The position numbers and the translations under genes are program-made. From assembly GCF_013694095.1 (NCBI RefSeq), contig NZ_JACEFB010000022.1, positions 1 through 38,419 on the forward strand: a stretch of DNA of 38,419 nucleotides, given 5' to 3'. This DNA comes from Thermogemmata fonticola (GTDB lineage: Bacteria > Planctomycetota > Planctomycetia > Gemmatales > Gemmataceae). Under the pieces are notes generated by a model. The model had not been told where the DNA came from, ran no database searches, and was given only the letters and a program-made list of their open reading frames with translations. Of this stretch, positions 31,664-38,419 are shown piece by piece (within the stretch, counting starts at the first letter, position 1; the number at the start of each line of letters is the position of its first letter).

Positions 31664-33086
31664 GCCGCAGGTACAGCTAGTTTCGGATCCCTCGGATCGC
31701 TTGGACTCTTCCTCCAAAAAAGGGCCAAACGGCAGCCTGGGTGGAGGTACGAAAGCACCGCCTTTCGGGGAACCCTTACTCCGGGTCGTGGGTGTAGATC
31801 ATTTTTTTGGCCGGGGGGAAACGCGCACTCAGGTCCTCTTCGACAACAATTTGGAAGTGCTGCCAGGCGAGTTGGTCATCATGAGCGGCCCATCCGGGTC
31901 CGGCAAAACGACCTTGTTGACCCTCATCGGCGGCCTGCGCACTCTGCAACACGGCGACATTCGCATTTGGGACCACGAGCGTGGGGAGTCGATCTCGTTG
32001 CGCGGCCTGGCGGAGAAAGAGTTGATTGGCGTGCGCCGCCGACTGGGTTTCATCTTCCAACGGCACAATCTCCTGGAATCGCTGACGGCCTGGCAGAACG
32101 TGCAGATGGCGGCGGCTCTGCGCCCGCGCCCTCAGGCCCGGCAGGAAGCCCAGGAGCTGTTGCAATACCTTCTGCTGGGCGATCGGGATGTTTTGGGCCG
32201 ACCCCAGGTGCCGAAGTTCGACTACACGCCGGCGCGCTTGTCAGGCGGGCAGCGGCAGCGGGTGGCCATCGCCCGGGCTTTGATCAACCGCCCCAGGCTG
32301 ATTCTCGCAGACGAACCGACAGCCGCCTTGGATGCGCATTCCGGCTTGGCGGTCATCACCTTGCTGCGTTTTCTCGCCCGTCCCCGGCCCGCTACGGAAT
32401 GGCAAGCCTTGCTCCGCGAGGGGGAAGACAGCGGCGACCAGGGACGCCTCGCCGAATGGCAAATCCCGCTTCTGCACAAGCTCGCGGGACAAGGGGGTGC
32501 CACCAGCCTGATCGTCACGCATGACCCGCGGATCATGCATCAGGCGGATCGGATTGTGCATCTGGAACGGGGGCGAATCGTGGCCAACGTGGTGGTGGCA
32601 GAGCGGCTCTTTGTTCGCAATGCTTTGCGCCAAAGCCCGCCGTTTGCGGCGATCCTGCCCGAAGAGCAAGCCCGCCTCGCCGATGAACTGCTGGTGGGAG
32701 TCGATCCGGCGGTGCCCCTGCGGCCCGATCAACTCGCCGCGGCCTCGGACCGCGTTGCCGCCTTTGCTCCCGGCAGCGTCATCGTGCGCGAGGGGGAACC
32801 AGTCGATGACCAGAGCAAGTTCTATCTGATCCGCCGGGGCACTGTGGAAGTCTTCCGGCGGCGCCGGGAGGGGGGCGAAGAGAAAGTGGCCGAATTAGGA
32901 CCCGGCCAGTGCTTCGGAGAAGTGGCGCTTCTGATGGATCGGCCGCGCAATGCGACCGTGCGTGCCAAGGAAACCGTGGAAACTTATCTGGTGCGCCGGG
33001 AGGTCTTCCGCCGATACGAAGCGACCAGCCGGCCTTTCATTGAGCGGATTTTGGCTCGTTTCCGGCCGGACGACGCTTTGGGCTAG
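31653..33086 (+). CDS. ABC ATPase fused to a cyclic nucleotide-binding domain
   Basis: The 477-residue protein has Walker A GPSGSGKTT (79-87), signature LSGGQ (195-199), Walker B LILADEP (Asp219, Glu220) and switch His289 in VTHD. An insertion of about 35 residues (about 240-280) lies between the D-loop and the switch strand. A C-terminal domain (about 367-455) reads APGSVIVREGEP, YLIRRGTVEVF and FGEVALLMDRPRNATVRA. This is a cNMP-binding fold that keeps the usual Gly-Glu (421-422) and Arg431 of the phosphate cassette. Fusion of this domain to a DevA/LolD-type ATPase is uncommon to my knowledge and suggests gating by cAMP or cGMP. ATG 31653 overlaps the permease stop; ATG 31629 is an alternative. 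Confidence 0.88.
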   Translation: MSSEPQVQLVSDPSDRLDSSSKKGPNGSLGGGTKAPPFGEPLLRVVGVDHFFGRGETRTQVLFDNNLEVLPGELVIMSGPSGSGKTTLLTLIGGLRTLQHGDIRIWDHERGESISLRGLAEKELIGVRRRLGFIFQRHNLLESLTAWQNVQMAAALRPRPQARQEAQELLQYLLLGDRDVLGRPQVPKFDYTPARLSGGQRQRVAIARALINRPRLILADEPTAALDAHSGLAVITLLRFLARPRPATEWQALLREGEDSGDQGRLAEWQIPLLHKLAGQGGATSLIVTHDPRIMHQADRIVHLERGRIVANVVVAERLFVRNALRQSPPFAAILPEEQARLADELLVGVDPAVPLRPDQLAAASDRVAAFAPGSVIVREGEPVDDQSKFYLIRRGTVEVFRRRREGGEEKVAELGPGQCFGEVALLMDRPRNATVRAKETVETYLVRREVFRRYEATSRPFIERILARFRPDDALG

Positions 33087-33197
33087 CGCCCTACCTTCAC
33101 CAACGTCTGCCGAAACAGCAGGCTGTCTGCTCCTCCGCCGAATGGTGGCCCGCTCGCTTTCCCATGCGTGCTTTCCGCTTGTCCTGGAGACTCTGGC

Positions 33198-35159
33198 ATG
33201 ACGACCTGGCAAACCTTCCTCCGTTCTCCGAAAATGGTTGGCGGTTTGGGAGCAGCCGTCTTATTCGCTATCCTGGGCCTCATCTACTGGCTTCTTCCCG
33301 CTGAGGTTCCCACCCCCCCTTCCGGTGTCCCTCCCGCAAATCTGCAGCCTGATCCGCCGCCGCCCGATCCGCGCCTCGATCCCGCCGTTGTGTTCCGCAA
33401 TATCCGCCCGGAGGTCCAGTACGTTGGAGACAAGGCCTGCCAGGACTGCCATGCGGATATCAGCCAAACCTATCAGCAGCATCCGATGGGCCGCTCTGCG
33501 ACAGATCGGCTGGCGCTTTCCCTTGTCGAGCGTTGGGAGCCGCCGCTGACGTGGACCCACGGTCCTTATCGGCTGAGCATCCGCTCCCAGGCGTCTCAGC
33601 GAATGCACAGTGTGCAGCCCGCTGAAGACCTGGACGGCACGGCTCCATACTCGGTCCGGTTGGATGTGGCCATCGGCTCCGGAACCCGTGGGCGGTCCTA
33701 CCTCACCTTCGAGCACTCCGCCCTCTGGCAGTCCCCGATCAGTTGGTTCAGTCAGGAGCAACGCTGGGACATCTCGCCGGGGTTCGACTTGGGTCAAGGC
33801 GGGCGCCGGCCCGTGCATGCGGATTGCCTCTTTTGCCATGTTCACCACGTGGAGCCTATCTCCGGCGCCATCAACCGCTATCGGGAACCGCTTTTGCCCC
33901 TCCAGGCTGCCATCGGCTGCGAGCGCTGTCATGGACCGGGGCAACTCCACGTCCAGGAGCGTAGCAGCGGCTTGCCTTGGGAAGGGATCGACACCTCCAT
34001 CGTCAATCCCCGGCATCTCCCCGCGTCCTTGCAACAGGACATTTGCCGGCAGTGCCACCTGCAAGGACAGGTACGTGTGCCCCGGCGCGGGCGGCAGCCC
34101 TGGGAATATCGGCCGGGACTTCCTTGGAACCAATTTGTCACCGTGTGCGTTCGCAATCCGGAATGGTCTCGCGAGCTGCGCTCCGTCGGCCAATTCGAGC
34201 AGATGGAATCTAGCCGCTGCTTCCAGGCCAGTCAGGGGAAACTGCTCTGCACCACCTGTCATGATCCCCATGCGGTGCCTTCACCGGACGAACGCGAGCG
34301 GTTCTATCGCCAGCGCTGCCTGAACTGCCACGCCCGCCAGAGTTGCTCCGCGCCTTTGGCCGAGCGGCATGCTCAGCGGGATAGTTGCATCACCTGCCAT
34401 ATGCCCCGCCTCAGCAGTGCCAACATTGCTCACACGAGCATTACGGATCATCGCATTCCGCGCCGTCCCCCTCCGGCAGTGCCGGGACGTGCCGAGCCGC
34501 CGCCACCTGATTCGCTGCCCATCATTCCCTATCGCCCTCCCAGGCAGCCGCCGGACCCAGAGCAGGAGCGGGACTGGGCCGTAGCCTTGGCACGCCTGAG
34601 TGTTCAGTTACCGCCGGGGCTTGCTGCGCGTTCGCTGGCACAAGCCGCTGCCCCCCGTTTGGAAAGCGCGCTTTCCCTCCATTGCGGCGATATCGACGGC
34701 TGGATTGCCCTCAGCGAAGCCCGCGGGACCCTCGGCGAGATGTCCCAAGCCTGGCAGGCCGCGGAATATGCCCTGCAACTCCAGGCGGATCATGAACTCG
34801 CTCTGCGGCGGCTCGTGGATAGCGCTTTGGCTTTGCGCCGTTGGGATCGTGCGGAAGCAGCGGTGGAACAGCTCCTCAAGCACAATCCCTCCTGCGTGGA
34901 CTACCATCTCCTGCGGGCGGCCGTGCGCCTGGCCCAGAAACAGTGGGAATTGGCCGAGCGAAACTGCCAGCAAGCTCTAGCGATCCATCCCTGCCATCCC
35001 CAAGCGCACTTGTACCTCGCCGTCAGTTACCAGCAGCGCGGTGAAACCGCCGCCGCTCGCCAGCATCTGCAAATTGCCTTGCAACTGTGCACCACAGTCG
35101 ACCAGCGCCAGCACTTCCGGGAATGGTTCCGTCAGCAGACCCGCCCCGCTCCACCCTAA
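33198..35159 (+). CDS. Heptaheme c-type cytochrome with C-terminal TPR repeats
   Basis: The 653-residue protein has an N-terminal membrane anchor (about 15-33) and a Pro-rich linker. Seven CxxCH heme motifs follow: CQDCH (81), CLFCH (210), CERCH (241), CRQCH (283), CTTCH (351), CLNCH (374) and CITCH (397). From about residue 480 TPR helices follow (AWQAAEYALQLQADHELAL, YHLLRAAVRLAQKQWELAE). It should be exported and carry electrons or bind a redox partner; no specific enzyme motif beyond the hemes was recognised. ATG 33198 is chosen because GGAGA precedes it and the anchor follows. It lies 111 bases after the ABC ATPase gene on the same strand. Confidence 0.9.
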   Translation: MTTWQTFLRSPKMVGGLGAAVLFAILGLIYWLLPAEVPTPPSGVPPANLQPDPPPPDPRLDPAVVFRNIRPEVQYVGDKACQDCHADISQTYQQHPMGRSATDRLALSLVERWEPPLTWTHGPYRLSIRSQASQRMHSVQPAEDLDGTAPYSVRLDVAIGSGTRGRSYLTFEHSALWQSPISWFSQEQRWDISPGFDLGQGGRRPVHADCLFCHVHHVEPISGAINRYREPLLPLQAAIGCERCHGPGQLHVQERSSGLPWEGIDTSIVNPRHLPASLQQDICRQCHLQGQVRVPRRGRQPWEYRPGLPWNQFVTVCVRNPEWSRELRSVGQFEQMESSRCFQASQGKLLCTTCHDPHAVPSPDERERFYRQRCLNCHARQSCSAPLAERHAQRDSCITCHMPRLSSANIAHTSITDHRIPRRPPPAVPGRAEPPPPDSLPIIPYRPPRQPPDPEQERDWAVALARLSVQLPPGLAARSLAQAAAPRLESALSLHCGDIDGWIALSEARGTLGEMSQAWQAAEYALQLQADHELALRRLVDSALALRRWDRAEAAVEQLLKHNPSCVDYHLLRAAVRLAQKQWELAERNCQQALAIHPCHPQAHLYLAVSYQQRGETAAARQHLQIALQLCTTVDQRQHFREWFRQQTRPAPP

Positions 35160-35205
35160 CGCCCTTCCCCTCTGGCGCCATCAGCGCCCCTCCACCGTGA
35201 AGCAC

Positions 35206-36393
35206 CTAACGCCGTTCCATCGCGGCACACTCCGCAGCGGCCTTCCGCCACAGGCGGGCCAGGTCCGAGTGTCCCAACTGCTCGTGGACCTCCGCGAGTT
35301 TCTGCCGGACGGCACTATCCCAGGGCCGCTTCATCGCTTGCTTGGTCAGTTCCGTCAATTCTTGCAGACGTCGGTGCAGGTCTTCGACGCGCTGGCGAGC
35401 GTGAGCGGCGTCCTCTTTGCGGTTCAGACTCTCATAGACTTGGGCCAGCACATACCAAGATTCGGCATCGCTAGGGTCCAATTGCACGGCTCGTTCCAGG
35501 CATTCCGCAGCCTGCTCCATTTGGCCGGCATCCCGGTCGAGCCGTCCGCGGCAGCGCCACATCGCCGCTGTCCATTGCTCGCGCGGGATCGCTTCTAGCT
35601 CCGCCGCCGCCTCCGTCCACCGTCCCAAGCCGTACCGTCCCTCTGCACGCAACCAAGCCACTTGGGCTGAGTTTGCTGGGGTCTCCTCACTCCCCGCTTG
35701 CGTCCAGGCCAAGGCTTCCTCGTACCGCGCCTTTTGCAGGAGCACCTCCGCCAATTCCAGGCGGATGTCCAGCCGCATCGTCCCTTCCACACCGCGCTCC
35801 CAAGCGGCGCGATAGGCTTGTTCGGCATCGTCCCAGCGGGACAGGTCCTTGTACATTAGGCCGAGCAAGCGGTAGGGCCGTGGGTCCTTGGGGTCCAATT
35901 CCGCCACCCGTTGGAGATGCCGCTCCGCGTGATGCCATTGGCCCCAATCATACGCCAAGGCCGCTAGCCCCCGATGGGCATCGACTTGGTCATCGTCCTG
36001 ATCTAGCACCCAGCTCAGCACGCGGTAGGCTTCGCGGCGATTGTCCAAAGCGAGCAGACATTTGCCCGCAATCAGCGCTGCTTCGACGCGGAGTCGGCCC
36101 TCGGCTCGCACCCCTTCGGCCAGGGCCAAGGCGCCTGCTGCTTCCCCTCGGCTCCACAACCACTCCGCGCGTAACAGGCGGCTGTGGTCCCCATACCCGG
36201 CCCGTTCCAATCGTTCCGCCACTTCCTGAACCTTGTCCCACTCTCCGCGCATGAGGGCCGACCGCCCGGTTGCCAGCAAGCGATCCGCCGAGACATGGTA
36301 AACACGAAAGTACCAGACCGTTGCCAGGATGAGCAGGAAGGCGATCGCACCCAGCCGCCAGGCCAAACGTTGCCAGCGCCGGGCCGGACCCAT
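35206..36393 (-). CDS. Membrane-anchored TPR protein
   Basis: The 395-residue product starts MGPARRWQRLAWRLG, followed by one membrane helix (about 15-30) and about nine TPR-like helix pairs. Good examples are AERHLQRVAELDPKDPRPYRLLG and AAECLERAVQLDPSDAESWYVLA. ATG 36393 is chosen because GGAGGGG lies ten bases upstream; the open frame extends 22 codons further. TPR proteins are scaffolds. It is convergent with the TPR-containing cytochrome gene, 46 bases apart, and both have TPR arrays, so they could belong to one process, though nothing proves it. Confidence 0.85.
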   Translation of the reverse strand: MGPARRWQRLAWRLGAIAFLLILATVWYFRVYHVSADRLLATGRSALMRGEWDKVQEVAERLERAGYGDHSRLLRAEWLWSRGEAAGALALAEGVRAEGRLRVEAALIAGKCLLALDNRREAYRVLSWVLDQDDDQVDAHRGLAALAYDWGQWHHAERHLQRVAELDPKDPRPYRLLGLMYKDLSRWDDAEQAYRAAWERGVEGTMRLDIRLELAEVLLQKARYEEALAWTQAGSEETPANSAQVAWLRAEGRYGLGRWTEAAAELEAIPREQWTAAMWRCRGRLDRDAGQMEQAAECLERAVQLDPSDAESWYVLAQVYESLNRKEDAAHARQRVEDLHRRLQELTELTKQAMKRPWDSAVRQKLAEVHEQLGHSDLARLWRKAAAECAAMERR

Positions 36394-36522
36394 TTCGTGC
36401 ACCCCTCCAACGAACAACCCTGACGAGCAAGACCCGCCAGGGCTGCCGATTACCGCCACTTCCTTCTGCTAAACATTGGGCCGATGGTATTCTGGACGTT
36501 ACCGGTATTCCAGGCGTTGCTG

Positions 36523-37053
36523 CTATCGCGCAGACTTTTGCAATTCCAGCTTGATCGGCCCCGAAGACGGAATGGTAACGCGCAGGGGCGTCGTTTCCAA
36601 GCGGGCGTAAACCTCCGGCAACTCGGACTGCGCGCTCCCCGATCCTCCAGCTTTCCCCGGCATCGGCGGCATGGGGCCAGCAGCTCCCCCTTTTTTCATG
36701 TCCGCAAACTTCTTCATTTGCGACACGTAATCCTTGCTCATCTTCGAGGGGTCCGACTCCTCGGCGGGATTAATCGGAGCTGCCACGGCAGGGGCATACT
36801 TCACAACGGTCACCTTGTAGCTGCCGGGCGCTGCTCCTGGCCCCGCTGGACCGCTGAGCGTAAACTTCCCGCTCTCATCCGTCAGGCCGCTGAACACCTT
36901 GCTTCCATCTTCGGACGTGAACGTGACCGTGGCGCGGGCCACCGGTTGGCCGTTGAGGGTCACTTCCCCTTCCACGGGTACACGGCGCTCCCCGCAACCG
37001 CTCAACGCCCCTCCCACAACCAAGACGAATCCAAGACGAATGATGTTCTTCAT
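36523..37053 (-). CDS. Small carboxypeptidase-regulatory-like lipoprotein
   Basis: The 176-residue product starts MKNIIRLGFVLVVGGALSGC, with a lipobox ending at Cys20. Its beta-sandwich part (VEGEVTLNGQPVARATVTF, SGKFTLSGPAGPGAAPGSYKVTV) is typical of planctomycete lipoproteins with a carboxypeptidase regulatory-like fold. A Lys/Met/Gly/Pro-rich insertion (about 105-145) follows. ATG 37053 has GGGA six bases upstream; an ATG five codons earlier is less well placed. It follows a DUF1559 gene, as does the lipoprotein at 1017-1472. Confidence 0.85.
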   Translation of the reverse strand: MKNIIRLGFVLVVGGALSGCGERRVPVEGEVTLNGQPVARATVTFTSEDGSKVFSGLTDESGKFTLSGPAGPGAAPGSYKVTVVKYAPAVAAPINPAEESDPSKMSKDYVSQMKKFADMKKGGAAGPMPPMPGKAGGSGSAQSELPEVYARLETTPLRVTIPSSGPIKLELQKSAR

Positions 37054-37200
37054 GGCATTCCCATTCATTCATTGGTAAAAGTTCACAAAGCCCTGGCTAA
37101 CTGACCGCGACCCCTGGCGCACGTCTTAGGCATATTCTCAACAACTGCCGAAACGACTCGATAAGTCGCAACAGGATTGGCCCAAACTCGCTGGATGCCA

Positions 37201-37227
37201 AAGGGCGGCCTACGCGAAACCGCCCTT
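37201..37227 (-). terminator. GC-rich hairpin between DUF1559 and lipoprotein genes
   Basis: AAGGGCGG and CCGCCCTT form a perfect eight-base-pair stem around an 11-base loop. It sits 57 bases after the DUF1559 stop, the same place as the strong terminator at 877-911 in the left-hand pair. On the minus strand only a short T-run follows, so it may pause or partly terminate transcription, or protect the transcript end. Confidence 0.4.
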
Positions 37228-37284
37228 GTCTTGCACCCGCTTGCTTCAGGTCCACCCAAAGGACAGGCAACTCCAGGGGAGCCT

Positions 37285-38280
37285 TTATTCATTGGGCACG
37301 GGCCGGCCGTCATTGCGGCAACCCATGAGAATGTACGTGGTCATATTGATGTTCTGGCGCACAAAGCGCACCGAACCATCCCCAAAGACGAAGTTCACCC
37401 CGCCCGTGTGCCGAGACTTAAAGCCCCAAGCCAGATTCCAGTTCTGGAATGATCGGTCCGCAGGGGAGCACCAGGTGCGGGCATCCGTGGGGTAGTTGAT
37501 CGGCACAATCGTAGTGGCATGCGAGGCCCCGCCGTTGTAATGGGACCACGAGCCGCTCCAGAAGTGATCGTGCCATTCCGGCAATATCTCGCCGATCAGA
37601 ATGGTGTTGGACAAGCCATCGGTCACAGAAGCCATGTTGATCCGGGCACCGAGGCGATTGTACATGCCCCGGACTTGGCCCGCGTCAAGTGTGTTCCCAT
37701 GATCGGGACTCGCCGGCACGCCGATACCCGGCTGATTGCACAGTGCCTGATTCGGGTCATAGCCGCAGGGACCAATGGTGCATTGAGGCCCCAAGCTGCC
37801 CACGTAGTTGCAGATGGCCCACTCCGTGTTCCAGCCGTCGCTCGGACAGCGGAAAAACTTCGGACGGAAACTCGTGAAGTTGGGCTGAGACCGGGCGATG
37901 CCCGCCGAGTTGTACACTCCCGACGGCGGCTGCGGAAAAAGTTGATACAACGCCTGCTGCTCCACATACGGCAAGCTGTACACAATCCAGGTTCCGCGAT
38001 CGTCATTCCAGTCCGACCAGTTCCAACTGCCGCCGAAGTCCCGCCCGACTAAGCCGCCAGGGGGGAAAAAGCCGGTGCTGTCATGATAAGTGTGTTGTGC
38101 CAGACCCCACTGCTTCAGGTTGTTCTGGCAACTCATGCGAGCCGCTGCTTCCCGAACCTTCTGCACCGCCGGAAGCAACAGCCCAATGAGAATGGCAATG
38201 ATGGCAATGACCACCAAAAGCTCGATCAACGTAAAAGCACGACGGTTGGACCGACGAGGGGGGGAGAGTGTTCCAGCCAT
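37285..38280 (-). CDS. DUF1559 domain-containing protein with pilin-like N-terminus
   Basis: The 331-residue protein has the type IV pilin-like cleavage and methylation region [17 protein letters not shown] (14-30), then [28 protein letters not shown] and the C-terminal motif [16 protein letters not shown]. This is the complete standard DUF1559 layout. The proteins are probably processed by a prepilin peptidase and assembled or displayed at the cell surface; the exact role is unknown. AGGAG lies nine bases before ATG 38280. A TTGACA box occurs on the minus strand at 38394-38389, but the matching -10 box is poor. Confidence 0.93.
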   Translation of the reverse strand: MAGTLSPPRRSNRRAFTLIELLVVIAIIAILIGLLLPAVQKVREAAARMSCQNNLKQWGLAQHTYHDSTGFFPPGGLVGRDFGGSWNWSDWNDDRGTWIVYSLPYVEQQALYQLFPQPPSGVYNSAGIARSQPNFTSFRPKFFRCPSDGWNTEWAICNYVGSLGPQCTIGPCGYDPNQALCNQPGIGVPASPDHGNTLDAGQVRGMYNRLGARINMASVTDGLSNTILIGEILPEWHDHFWSGSWSHYNGGASHATTIVPINYPTDARTWCSPADRSFQNWNLAWGFKSRHTGGVNFVFGDGSVRFVRQNINMTTYILMGCRNDGRPVPNE

Positions 38281-38419
38281 AACCTGCTACTCCTAGGCAA
38301 GTACCAACGAGCTAAGAAGAGATAAGGATAGTGGGCGAAACACGAAACTATTATCTTCCTAACCCATCTTCTCACGGCAGGTTCCGGCTGTCAAGCAAAA
38401 AATCGGCCTGGTGTGAATT

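Overview
The window looks like chromosome from a planctomycete, probably of the Gemmata group. The GC content is high, and there are two DUF1559 proteins (one complete, with a type IV pilin-like [15 protein letters not shown]-terminus). Also typical are a secreted CxxCH-plus-WD40 protein, a PPC-domain surface protein, small carboxypeptidase-regulatory-like lipoproteins and a multiheme cytochrome with TPRs. No rRNA, tRNA, insertion sequence, phage gene or CRISPR array was seen. Assignment to a genus is not possible from this sequence alone.

Layout, left to right. (1) 1-1472: the end of a DUF1559 gene, a strong intrinsic terminator and a lipoprotein gene. (2) 1562-5842: a SAM-I (S-box) riboswitch followed by four same-strand genes: a threonine-synthase-like fold-type-II PLP enzyme, a CysO-like MoaD/ThiS sulfur carrier ending in Gly-Gly, a ThiF/MoeB-type E1-like activator and a class V cysteine desulfurase. 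This set can be read as a complete protein-thiocarboxylate sulfur-transfer pathway under SAM control. It suggests a cystathionine-free route from cysteine sulfur to homocysteine/methionine, or a related amino-acid sulfhydrylation. (3) 5905-11433, minus strand: WD40/cytochrome protein, PPC protein and a metallophosphoesterase. (4) 11860-17345, plus strand: a compact type VII secretion-like locus with a WXG100-like protein, a coiled-coil protein, a second small WXG-like helical protein and a 1360-residue membrane-anchored FtsK/SpoIIIE ATPase.

(5) 17395-24866, minus strand: a six-gene run read SDR, asparagine synthase, DevC-type permease, ABC ATPase, HlyD/DevB-type adaptor, squalene/phytoene synthase. 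It has tight or overlapping junctions, as expected for making and exporting a small molecule or lipid. (6) 25211-26998, minus strand: trpF and a ROK kinase. (7) 27224-35159, plus strand: a DUF3307 membrane protein, a second HlyD adaptor, two DevC-like permeases, an ABC ATPase fused to a cyclic-nucleotide-binding domain, and a heptaheme cytochrome with TPRs. (8) 35206-38280, minus strand: TPR protein, lipoprotein and a complete DUF1559 protein. The last two repeat the DUF1559-then-lipoprotein order seen at the left edge.

The two most interesting systems are the SAM-riboswitch thiocarboxylate operon and the minimal WXG100/FtsK locus. Several intergenic gaps also carry short, two- or three-copy tandem repeats of 22-36 nt. 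All functional statements come from reading motifs by eye; no database search was run.
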